Origin: G963665925 sp963678925
Lineage (GTDB): Bacteria > Bacillota > Clostridia > Peptostreptococcales > Acidaminobacteraceae
Assembly (NCBI GenBank): GCA_963678925.1
Contig: OY787533.1
Location: 248,001-312,000, forward strand
Direction: 5' to 3'
Length of the DNA: 64,000 nt
Positions within the stretch are counted from its first letter, which is position 1. Each line of letters opens with the position of its first letter. Below the pieces are notes generated by a model, which was given only the letters and a program-made list of their open reading frames with translations, searched no databases and had not been told where the DNA came from. The position numbers and the translations under genes are program-made. Positions 26,496-34,681 of this stretch are shown piece by piece.

Positions 26496-27893
26496 TTAGA
26501 CAGGGTAAGTTTTTTGATCTTTGTCTACCATTTCGCTGTCGATGCTGTATTTTTGTGCCTGACGGTATTTGAAATACGCTTCAGCAGGTTGTGGGAATAG
26601 TGCATATGACAATACATCTTCATCCGTTTCGAAGTATTCAGCCATCTTGCGCTTTTCAGACTCAAGCATTGGCTCAAGCTTGTCTGCCGGTCTGCAAGTA
26701 ACCACTTCCTGATCACCAATGATTTTCTTGATGAACTCTTCTGACATTGGCACTGTAGGGCGGCCATACATGCCCTTAACATACGCTTTAACTTCGTTTG
26801 GAACCATTTTGTAACGCTCGCCAGTAATGACATTCAGTACAGCCTGTGTACCGACGATCTGGCTTGTAGGTGTTACAAGCGGCGGATAGCCAAGGTCTTC
26901 ACGAACACGTGGTACTTCTTTAAGCACATCGTCAAATTTATCCAGTGCATTTTGCATTGTAAGCTGTGAAACCAAGTTTGACAGCATGCCGCCTGGTACC
27001 TGGTAAATCAGTGTATTGATATCAACACCCAGAACCTTTGGATTCAGAAGGCCAGACTCAATAGCTTGCTCTCTAATTGGCGCAAAGTACTCAGCAACTT
27101 CATTCAGAACGCTCATGTCCAGTGAAGTTTCAAACTCAGTTCCCTGAAGTGTAGAAACCAGGGACTCCGTTGGCGGCTGTGATGTACCCATTGAGAATGG
27201 AGAAATAGCCGTATCAACAATATCTACACCAGCTTCAATCGCCTTCATGTATGTCATACTTGCAAGTCCGCTTGTGCAGTGTGAATGCATTTCGATTGGT
27301 ACATTCACTGCCTTTTTCAGTGCAGATACAAGCTCATAAGCCGAATATGGTTTTAGTAGACCTGACATATCCTTGATACAGATTGAATCTGCACCCATGG
27401 ATTCCATATCTTTTGCCAGTTTTACATAAGTGTCAACAGTGTGAACCGGTGAAATCGTATAAGAAATCGCCGCCTGTGCATGTGCGCCTTCTTTTTTTGT
27501 CTGATCAAGCGCAGTCTCAAGATTTCTGATATCATTAAGTGCATCGAAGATACGGATGATATCAATCCCGTTGTGTACTGCATGCTTAACGAACTCTCTA
27601 ACAACATCATCTGGATAATGCTTGTACCCAAGAATGTTCTGTCCTCTAAGCAGCATTTGAAGCTTCGTGTTTTTAACATGCTTCTTTATAGTACGTAGTC
27701 TGTCCCATGGACTCTCACTTAAAAATCTTAATGATGCATCAAAAGTTGCGCCACCCCAGCATTCAAGAGCGTGATATCCTGCATTGTCCAGCTTTTCCAG
27801 TACTGGCACCATCTGATCTGTAGTCAGCCTTGTTGCTATTAATGATTGATGCGCATCACGTAGAATAGTTTCCGTAATTTTAACCTTTGACAT
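26496..27893 (-). CDS. oadA: Oxaloacetate decarboxylase / pyruvate carboxylase carboxyltransferase subunit
   Basis: Carboxyltransferase that moves CO2 between oxaloacetate (or methylmalonyl-CoA) and biotin. The 465-residue protein has the TIM-barrel HMGL-like domain with ETILRDAHQSL and the metal ligands (DAHQS, MHSHCTSG), the carboxylated Lys in SICIKDMSG, and the conserved C-terminal PYC/OADA segment. The lipoyl/biotin domain is absent; the protein stops near the end of the PYC/OADA region, as in stand-alone PycB or OadA forms that use a separate biotin carrier. The ATG is preceded by GGGGAGGCG. It is monocistronic and divergent from an Lrp-family regulator. Confidence 0.93.
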   Translation of the reverse strand: MSKVKITETILRDAHQSLIATRLTTDQMVPVLEKLDNAGYHALECWGGATFDASLRFLSESPWDRLRTIKKHVKNTKLQMLLRGQNILGYKHYPDDVVREFVKHAVHNGIDIIRIFDALNDIRNLETALDQTKKEGAHAQAAISYTISPVHTVDTYVKLAKDMESMGADSICIKDMSGLLKPYSAYELVSALKKAVNVPIEMHSHCTSGLASMTYMKAIEAGVDIVDTAISPFSMGTSQPPTESLVSTLQGTEFETSLDMSVLNEVAEYFAPIREQAIESGLLNPKVLGVDINTLIYQVPGGMLSNLVSQLTMQNALDKFDDVLKEVPRVREDLGYPPLVTPTSQIVGTQAVLNVITGERYKMVPNEVKAYVKGMYGRPTVPMSEEFIKKIIGDQEVVTCRPADKLEPMLESEKRKMAEYFETDEDVLSYALFPQPAEAYFKYRQAQKYSIDSEMVDKDQKTYPV

Positions 27894-27938
27894 GGTTACG
27901 CCTCCCCGTGCGAGTTATACCTCTTAGTTTATACAGTT

Positions 27939-27967
27939 ATTATACATCTGTAATTTTCGAGTGTACA
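27939..27967 (-). promoter_or_regulatory. Promoter of the carboxyltransferase gene
   Basis: TGTACA (27967-27962)-N17-TATAAT (27944-27939) on the minus strand, 46 bases before the start codon. Confidence 0.6.
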
Positions 27968-28051
27968 GGCACATTAAAAAGTGATAATATGTTAGTAGTT
28001 TATTATATAAGCAATTTTGATTTTAAGCCTTTATATTATTAGGAGGAAAAT

Positions 28052-28483
28052 ATGGATATTACAGACGCAAAGATACTCGAGATACTTCAGAAAGATGGGC
28101 GTATCTCAATGAAGGAGCTTGGAAAGAGAGTTTCTCTAACGTCTCCAGCCGTTTCAGAACGTGTGAAACGCCTTGAAGAAAGTGGTGTGATCAAAGGCTA
28201 CAAGGCCATTATTGATCCAATTAAGCTCGGACTTAATGTTTCCGTAATCGTTCATGTAGGTCTAAATGTCGCTGCGCACAAAAGCTTTTTAAGCTTTGTT
28301 ACGAATCATCCATCAATCATAGAATGCCATCATGTAACAGGCAACGACTGCATGACTGTCAAAGCCATGCTCGCAAATACAACAGAACTCGAACGCCTGC
28401 TTGACGAAATTCAGGCAATTGGCAGTACACGAACTGAAATCATTCTCTCCACACCGCTAGAAAACAAACCCATCATGCCTTAG
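28052..28483 (+). CDS. Lrp/AsnC-family transcriptional regulator
   Basis: Amino-acid-responsive regulator of 143 residues. The N-terminal helix-turn-helix includes DAKILEILQKDGRISMKELGKRV and is followed by LTSPAVSERVKRLEESGVI. The C-terminal RAM domain (about 65-140) has the ECHHVTGNDCMTVKA ligand strand. The ATG has AGGAGGAAAAT. It is divergent from the carboxyltransferase gene, which it may control. No terminator was seen between it and the next gene, which has its own promoter. Confidence 0.94.
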   Translation: MDITDAKILEILQKDGRISMKELGKRVSLTSPAVSERVKRLEESGVIKGYKAIIDPIKLGLNVSVIVHVGLNVAAHKSFLSFVTNHPSIIECHHVTGNDCMTVKAMLANTTELERLLDEIQAIGSTRTEIILSTPLENKPIMP

Positions 28484-28559
28484 TTCAAAATGATCCTGTA
28501 TAAGGAAGGCATGTTTTACCCAACTATGGAACGGGTACTTTTAAGACATAGCTACGTAT

Positions 28560-28588
28560 TTGATCTGTATCAGAATCACATATACAAA
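28560..28588 (+). promoter_or_regulatory. Promoter of the solute-binding protein gene
   Basis: TTGATC-N17-TACAAA, ending 35 bases before the start codon at 28624. Confidence 0.55.
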
Positions 28589-28623
28589 ACAAACTTTGTT
28601 CCAGTGCTGCGGGAGTGTGAAAA

Positions 28624-29874
28624 ATGAAGAAGAATCAAGGACTACTTATAGTTGTAACCTTAATTGCTATTGGCTTACTTGTGAACTCGATTTATATTAT
28701 GAATAAAAAGGTTGAGCTCGCTTTATATTTTCATCCTGACAAGCTTGGTTTCCTATCTAAGTCCATTCAGGAGTTTGAATCGAGTCATCCTAAAATCAAA
28801 ATCAAGCTCATTGAGCTTCCGGACGACACCAATGCAAAGTATGAAGTCCTCAACAATGCTTTAGCACTTGAAGATGGTTCCATTGACATTATCGATTCCG
28901 ATGTCATTTGGCCTGCCATCTTTGTTGATGCGGGATGGGTCGAACCCCTGGATGCATATTTTACCAATGAGGAGCTCAGTGCATTTCTGCAAAGTGCCAT
29001 CGATGCGGGAACCATAGACAATCATTTATATGGTATTCCTTACCGGATTGACTCGGGAATGCTCTTTTACAGAGCCGATTTACTTGAAAAGTACAATCAG
29101 AAGGTTCCGGAAACATGGGAAGAGCTGATTGATACTTCACAGACCATCATCAATGGCGAAGGCAACATATACGGACTGGCCGGTTCATGGTATGAATACG
29201 AAGGCCTGACATGCAACTATCTGGAATTCCTTTGGGGCAACAATGGTCAAGTTTTTGATGCCGATCACCAGTTGGCTTTAAACAGTCCTGCTGCAAAGGA
29301 ATCACTCCAGCTCATGGTTGATATGATTTACAAGTACGGTATTGTGCCGCCAGATGTTACAACCTATACAAGCGGCGGTGTCCGCAAGGCATTCATCAAT
29401 GAAGGACTCATTTTTATGCGCGACTGGCCTGCAGGCTGGAAAACTGTAAACGCAGATGATTCACCAGTCAAGGGTAAGGTCAAAGCCGCTCCCCTGCCGA
29501 CTTTTGGAAAAGAAAACAAGAGTCAGGGCGCTCTGGGCGGTTGGATGTTCATGATTTCCAAACATTCAAAACACAAGGATGAAGCCACTCAGTTCATCAA
29601 ATTCATGATCAGTGAAGAAAAAGAACGCGAAATGGTCGAGGTTCATAACTATCTTCCTGTTGTTAAAACGCTCTACACAGAGCCAGCTATGGTTGAGCAA
29701 ATGCCATTCATTGACCAGATGATGCCATTCTTTAATCAAGCAAAACCCCGCCCGCGCGTCGCATATTATGATAAAATATCTTATATCCTTCAAGGTGAAA
29801 TAACGAAGGCTCTCACCGGACAAATAGACCCGGACACAGCTTCAGAAAACATTCAGGAACGTATATCAAAATAA
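28624..29874 (+). CDS. Extracellular solute-binding protein, family 1 (sugar-type)
   Basis: A 416-residue protein with a hydrophobic N-terminal segment (7-27) and no lipobox, so it is either anchored or secreted by an uncleaved signal. The rest is a type II periplasmic-binding fold with FHPDKLGFLSKSIQEFE near the N-terminus, the GIPYRIDSGMLFYR hinge strand and the GALGGWMFMISKHSKH strand typical of family 1 binding proteins for oligosaccharides. No permease or ATPase genes follow; instead a sensor kinase with a family 3 binding domain is 11-25 bases downstream. A role as ligand-binding helper of that kinase is possible (inference). No good ribosome site is visible: GGGAGTG lies 8 bases upstream. 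Confidence 0.88.
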   Translation: MKKNQGLLIVVTLIAIGLLVNSIYIMNKKVELALYFHPDKLGFLSKSIQEFESSHPKIKIKLIELPDDTNAKYEVLNNALALEDGSIDIIDSDVIWPAIFVDAGWVEPLDAYFTNEELSAFLQSAIDAGTIDNHLYGIPYRIDSGMLFYRADLLEKYNQKVPETWEELIDTSQTIINGEGNIYGLAGSWYEYEGLTCNYLEFLWGNNGQVFDADHQLALNSPAAKESLQLMVDMIYKYGIVPPDVTTYTSGGVRKAFINEGLIFMRDWPAGWKTVNADDSPVKGKVKAAPLPTFGKENKSQGALGGWMFMISKHSKHKDEATQFIKFMISEEKEREMVEVHNYLPVVKTLYTEPAMVEQMPFIDQMMPFFNQAKPRPRVAYYDKISYILQGEITKALTGQIDPDTASENIQERISK

Positions 29875-29899
29875 CGTCTAACGAGTGGAGGCAATGGGC

Positions 29900-30511
29900 A
29901 TGAACTGCATCATCAGAATCTTCATCATATTGATTTTGACATTTACAATAACTCCATATTCAGATTATGCAGAGACTGAGACGCTTACCTTTATAGGTGT
30001 CAACAACGATTATCCATTTTCCTTTTACGATGTGGATGGCCGTCCGACAGGATATGCGATTGACTTTATTACGCGCTATGCTCAAACTCAGGGGTATCAG
30101 CTGGACATTCGCCTTTATCCGTCAGAACAGGCTCAGGATGTGTTCATTGAGGAAGGTGACCTCTTTTATGATGGGTCCTTTTACAAGTCACTTCCAGCAG
30201 AAAAATCGCTGCCCCTATTTGTACAGGAGTATTATCTGTACACGACAGACAAGCGCTCACACAGCATAACGCCGGATGATCTCCATAGCTTTTATGAAGC
30301 CTCAACCAAGTTCAGCGATTACAGGATAGGTGTGAAGCATTCGCAGTCCATTGATGACTACGCCCAGTCGCTCGCGCCACGAAGTAATCTCTTTGACTTC
30401 GAAACCCTATCCGATGTACTTGACGGGCTGATAAATGAGGAAATAGATATTGCGATTCTTCCCTTTCATCAGACGAACTCCGTCTTGAATCATTTGAAAT
30501 GGAAGGGATAA
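29900..30511 (+). pseudogene. Sensor histidine kinase, N-terminal binding-domain part (frame broken)
   Basis: The 5' part of a kinase gene interrupted by a frame change. From the ATG at 29900 (GGAGG eight bases upstream) it encodes a signal peptide and an extracellular family 3 solute-binding domain, recognisable by TFIGVNNDYPFSFYDVDGRP and TGYAIDFITRYAQ. The frame ends at 30511 in the middle of the binding fold. The missing C-terminal strand, starting EGINYVDQKLYFKN, continues one frame away in the next entry, with 13 bases of overlap. A sequencing error, a mutation, or two coupled proteins are the alternatives; the split inside a domain favours one original gene at 29900-31677. Confidence 0.7.
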
Positions 30512-31677
30512 ACTACGTTGACCAAAAGCTCTATTTTAAGAACATCGGTTTCTGGACAAGAGATGAAGACTTGCTCCATAATCTGGACACCTACATTCTT
30601 AATGAAAAGAAATCTGGTTATATTACGAAACTCAATAATATCTGGTTATCAGACTATGCCTTGAAAAGCAAAGAAGATTTCTATTTGAGGCTGTTCAATA
30701 TTATTTTGGGTCTGGCGATTGCAGTCATTCTCTTTCTTATTTACAGAGGGAATACACTGCAGGGGAAAATCAATTCCCGCACACGGCAGTTAAAAGAAAA
30801 GCTCGATGAAAACAGGCAGCTCTATGATGAAATTATCCGTCACGAGAAATTCAAGAACGACTATTTCATCAATCTTTCTCATGAACTCAGGACACCGCTC
30901 AACGTAATTCTTGGAACAGTTCAGCTCAATGAACTCTATTTGTCCAAGAAAAACTACGACAAGTTCCTCGACAATGCGGATAGTTTCACAAAAATTATAA
31001 AAAGCAACAGTTTTAGATTGCTTCGTGTTGTCAACAACCTCATTGATATTAACCGTATGGATGCTGAAAAGTACTCCCTCAATATTGATTTGGTTGATTT
31101 GGTTTACATGACTGAAGAGTTGATTGCTTCTATCCAGCCATTTGCCGACAAAAGGAATATACGACTTCAACTATATACAAAACTCGAAGAAGCCATTATT
31201 GAATGTGATCCATTTGAAATTGAGCGTGTCATTATGAATTTGCTATCCAACGCTATCAAATTTTCCAATTTGGACAGTAAAATCGAAATCCGCATCTATT
31301 ATGATGATACCAAGGAAAATGTCTCATTCTCAGTTTCTGACCAGGGCATTGGTATTAGCGAAGAAAACCAGAAAATCATCTTCAATCGGTTCTCTCAAGT
31401 CGATACCACGCTTAACCGAAATCATGAAGGTCACGGCATTGGCCTGTCTCTTGTGAAAAACATCATCGATTTACACGGCGGCAGCATTGTGGTTTCGAGT
31501 CAACTGGGCAAAGGTGCCACTTTCACTTTTACACTGCCTGTGAAGACCGTCTATACGGATATTGATCTTGATGGTTTATCCAAGCCACATCAGCACCATG
31601 ACCGAAAACAAGCCATCAGTCTGGAATTCTCCGAACTTCAGCAAGAAAGCAATTCAGACGAGCCCCATAATATATAG
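30499..31677 (+). pseudogene. Sensor histidine kinase, C-terminal kinase part (frame broken)
   Basis: A 392-codon frame that starts with the last part of the solute-binding domain (1-65), then a membrane helix (about 66-86), coiled coil, HisKA with NLSHELRTPLNVILG, and a complete ATPase with NLLSNAIKFS, DQGIGI and GHGIGLSLVKNI. Kinase motifs are all intact, so the cytoplasmic part could still work if translated. The ATG at 30499 has no ribosome site and overlaps the upstream stop, so expression would require translational coupling or a -1 frameshift. I see no classic slippery heptamer. A terminator follows. No response regulator gene is adjacent. Confidence 0.7.
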
Positions 31678-31694
31678 TAAGAATCATAAGATCT

Positions 31695-31722
31695 CCCCCC
31701 GTTCATTCAACGGGGGGTTTTT
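31695..31722 (+). terminator. Rho-independent terminator
   Basis: Perfect stem CCCCCCGTT/AACGGGGGG with a five-base loop, then TTTTT. Confidence 0.93.
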
Positions 31723-31754
31723 GTGCCTATCTATCAAAATGCATACCCTAAATT

Positions 31755-31815
31755 ACTTGGAAGTTTAATCATAATACTTGAAAGTTCAACTAATATACTT
31801 GAACTTTCAAGTATA
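31755..31815. promoter_or_regulatory. Three operator repeats with 21-bp spacing
   Basis: ACTTGGAAGTTTAA at 31755, ACTTGAAAGTTCAA at 31776 and ACTTGAACTTTCAA at 31797 start exactly 21 bp apart, two helical turns. Copies 2 and 3 also form an inverted repeat of about 16 bp. The third copy covers the -35 box of the aldolase promoter, which suggests repression. Confidence 0.75.
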
Positions 31816-31827
31816 TTGTTCTATACT
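31799..31827 (+). promoter_or_regulatory. Promoter of the threonine aldolase gene
   Basis: TTGAAC-N17-TATACT; the -35 box lies inside the third operator repeat. Confidence 0.75.
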
Positions 31828-31872
31828 TATCCTAAAATATTTGTACTAAAGTTGATTTACAGGAGGTTTTTT

Positions 31873-32964
31873 ATGAAATACAGTTTCACCAATGATTACA
31901 GCGAAGGTGCACATCCAAATATTCTGGAAGCACTCGTTCGGTCAAATCTGAATCAAGAAAATGGCTATGGGTATGACACCCACACGAAAAATACTATAAA
32001 TTACATCCAGGAAGCCGTTCAAGATAAAAATGCGAGTGTATATCTCTTATCTGGTGGTACACAAACAAATCTCATAGCAATCAGTTCATTTTTACGTCCA
32101 TATGAAGCATGTATCGCTGCACATACAGGTCACATTGCGGTCCATGAAACTGGAGCCATTGAAGCTACAGGCCATAAAATATATACCGTACACAGTGATG
32201 ACGGTAAATTGCGATGCTCTGACATTGAAAATACACTCAATATTCATCATGATGAACATATGGTGGCACCAAAACTCGTTTACATTTCTAATCCGACGGA
32301 ACTCGGCACTGTTTATACAAAGCAGGAACTAGAGGCCTTGAGAAATATTTGTGACACACATGACTTAATTCTTTACTGTGACGGCGCACGCCTTGGAACA
32401 GTCATTTGCCAAGCGCAGTTCGATTTAACCCTTTCTGATATGTACCAACTCACTGACGCATTCTTTATCGGTGGTACAAAAAATGGCGCGCTACTTGGCG
32501 AAATACTTGTTATACGAAATAATACTCTAAAAAAGGGGATGCAATATAACATCAAGCAGCGTGGCGCATTACTGGCTAAAGGTCGGGTACTCGGCATCCA
32601 GTTTGAAGAACTCTTTCGAGACGGACTATATGTGCATCTTGCAAAAAATGCAATGCGACATGCACGCGTATTAAGCATAGGTTTCCACGCTTTTGGCTAC
32701 AAATTCCTTGTTGCACCTCAAACCAATCAAATTTTTCCGATTATAGAAAATGAACTCATTGAAGTTCTACAAAATAATTTTGATTTTTATATTTGGGAAA
32801 AAGTGAATGCAACACATTCCGCAATTCGACTTGTCACATCATGGGCTACTACGGACGATGCTGTAACTGCCCTAATTGACGCTATAGAAAAATACAATCC
32901 AGATCAATATGGAGCACCACCCAAAGACGATGCACCAGGTATTGCCTATACTGACAAGGTGTAG
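31873..32964 (+). CDS. Low-specificity L-threonine aldolase family enzyme
   Basis: PLP enzyme of the beta-eliminating lyase fold, 363 residues, expected to split threonine or allo-threonine into glycine and acetaldehyde. NDYSEGAHPNILEAL at the N-terminus, LSGGTQTNL, the PLP-contact DGARLG and the Schiff-base Lys in IGGTKNG are present. The ATG at 31873 has AGGAGG six bases upstream; an upstream in-frame extension of 50 codons runs through the promoter and is not real. It is monocistronic, controlled by the three operator repeats. Glycine produced could feed glycine-based fermentation (inference). Confidence 0.92.
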   Translation: MKYSFTNDYSEGAHPNILEALVRSNLNQENGYGYDTHTKNTINYIQEAVQDKNASVYLLSGGTQTNLIAISSFLRPYEACIAAHTGHIAVHETGAIEATGHKIYTVHSDDGKLRCSDIENTLNIHHDEHMVAPKLVYISNPTELGTVYTKQELEALRNICDTHDLILYCDGARLGTVICQAQFDLTLSDMYQLTDAFFIGGTKNGALLGEILVIRNNTLKKGMQYNIKQRGALLAKGRVLGIQFEELFRDGLYVHLAKNAMRHARVLSIGFHAFGYKFLVAPQTNQIFPIIENELIEVLQNNFDFYIWEKVNATHSAIRLVTSWATTDDAVTALIDAIEKYNPDQYGAPPKDDAPGIAYTDKV

Positions 32965-33014
32965 CTATAAAACACTCGTGAAATGACAATGCACGGCTTC
33001 ATTCAACATCAATA

Positions 33015-33064
33015 AATAAACCCAGGAGACTTAAATATCTGAACACAAGTCTTCTGGGTTTATT
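33015..33064. terminator. Bidirectional terminator between aldolase and gdhA
   Basis: AATAAACCCAG with a one-base bulge and AGACTT pair with AAGTCTTCTGGGTTTATT. It serves the two convergent genes. Confidence 0.8.
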
Positions 33065-33088
33065 AAGCTTAAAATTTATTCAAATTAA

Positions 33089-34423
33089 TTAATAGTCGCC
33101 TTGTGCCATCATTGCCTCTGCCACTTTCATGAAGCCTGCAATATTTGCGCCTGCAACAAGATTGTATCCAAGTCCATATTTTTCTGATGCTACTGCAGCG
33201 TTCGAATGGATATTGACCATAATCTCTTTAAGCTTGGCATCCACTTCCTCAAAGCTCCAGGAATACCGCATTGAGTTTTGAGACATCTCCAGTGCTGAGG
33301 TGGCCACGCCACCTGCATTCGCCGCTTTCGCCGGCGCTACAAGGATTTTCTGGTCCAGGAGATATTTGATTGCTTCATTTGTAGTCGGCATATTTGCACC
33401 TTCTCCAACAGCGATACAGCCGTTTTGAACCAATGTTTTTGCGTCTTCAAGCTGTATATCGTTTTGGGTTGCACAAGGCAATGCGATATCACATTTGATT
33501 CCCCATACACCTCTGCCCTCATGATACTCTGCCGTAGGATGCTCAGTGACGTATTCCTTGATGCGTTTACGCTCAACTTCCTTTAAGCGTTTAACGGTGT
33601 CCAGCTTGATGCCGTCAGGATCATAAATGTATCCTGTTGAATCTGACATGGCAACCACTTTGGCCCCCAGCTGCGTCGCCTTCTTGCATGCGTAAATGGC
33701 GACATTGCCCGAACCTGAAATAACTGCAGTTTTCCCTGTGATGTCTATGCTGTTGTGCTTCAGCATTTCCTGAACAAAGTACATGAGTCCAAAACCCGTC
33801 GCTTCAGTCCGAACAAGCGAACCGCCGTATTTTAAACCTTTGCCTGTCAGCACCCCATTTTCAAAAGCACCGCGAATACGTCTGTACTGACCATATAGAA
33901 AACCTATTTCACGACCCCCGACGCCAATATCTCCTGCTGGAACATCCACATCGGGACCAATATGCCTATAAAGCTCAATCATAAAAGATTGACAAAACCG
34001 CATGACTTCTGCATCTGTTTTTCCTTTAGGGTCAAAATCAGAACCGCCTTTGCCCCCGCCGATTGGAAGACCCGTCAGCGAGTTCTTGAAAATCTGTTCA
34101 AAACCAAGAAACTTTATAATCCCAATGTATACAGATGGATGAAACCTCAATCCACCCTTGTAGGGACCGATGGCACCACTGAATTGAATACGGAAGCCAC
34201 GGTTTATTCTGAGCTTTCCACCGTCATCCACCCATGGTACCCTGAAAATAATCTGCCGCTCAGGTTCTGTAATTCTCTCCAAAATATTTGCTTCTACAAA
34301 TTCCGGATGTTGCTTAAGAACTGGCTCCAGTGATTCAAACACCTCTTCAACAGCCTGAAGGAATTCCGGTTCGTTGGAATTTCTAGCTTTTACGCGATCA
34401 AAAACGTCTTTTACGTATGACAT
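33089..34423 (-). CDS. gdhA: Glutamate dehydrogenase
   Basis: Hexameric enzyme interconverting glutamate and 2-oxoglutarate plus ammonia, 444 residues. The substrate domain has GGLRFHPSV, the catalytic Lys in GGGKGGSDFDPKGK, and PAGDIGVGGREIGF. The nucleotide domain has VISGSGNVAIYA. The length and N-terminus match the bacterial/clostridial hexameric type. The ATG at 34423 has GGGAG eight bases before it; a GTG two codons earlier is too close to the site. In amino-acid fermenters it works in the catabolic direction with NAD(P). Monocistronic. Confidence 0.97.
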   Translation of the reverse strand: MSYVKDVFDRVKARNSNEPEFLQAVEEVFESLEPVLKQHPEFVEANILERITEPERQIIFRVPWVDDGGKLRINRGFRIQFSGAIGPYKGGLRFHPSVYIGIIKFLGFEQIFKNSLTGLPIGGGKGGSDFDPKGKTDAEVMRFCQSFMIELYRHIGPDVDVPAGDIGVGGREIGFLYGQYRRIRGAFENGVLTGKGLKYGGSLVRTEATGFGLMYFVQEMLKHNSIDITGKTAVISGSGNVAIYACKKATQLGAKVVAMSDSTGYIYDPDGIKLDTVKRLKEVERKRIKEYVTEHPTAEYHEGRGVWGIKCDIALPCATQNDIQLEDAKTLVQNGCIAVGEGANMPTTNEAIKYLLDQKILVAPAKAANAGGVATSALEMSQNSMRYSWSFEEVDAKLKEIMVNIHSNAAVASEKYGLGYNLVAGANIAGFMKVAEAMMAQGDY

Positions 34424-34624
34424 TCTCACGACTCCCTTTCTTAATCGTCTAGGAATTGGAACTGCAAGCTCGTATATTCATTATGCAATCAACATAAACT
34501 TGTGAACTCGAAAGGTATTACATAATAATATTTACCAAAATAAGCAAGAAGTAAAACGTTTTCCTTAGATTTTTTGTAATTTAGAGCGTTTTTTTCAAAT
34601 ATTTAATTTTTGTTTACATAAATT

Positions 34625-34676
34625 AACAAGCCCCCAGATGAACGCTTTTTCTCTCGCGTTCATCTGGGGGCTTGTT
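34625..34676 (-). terminator. Long perfect hairpin after the dehydratase activase gene
   Basis: A 21-bp perfect stem running from AACAAGCCCCCAGATGAACG with a ten-base loop, six bases after the gene's stop. The T-tract on the minus strand is weak (TTAATTTATG), so it may act as a 3' stabiliser as well as a terminator. Confidence 0.75.
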
Positions 34677-34681
34677 TGATG

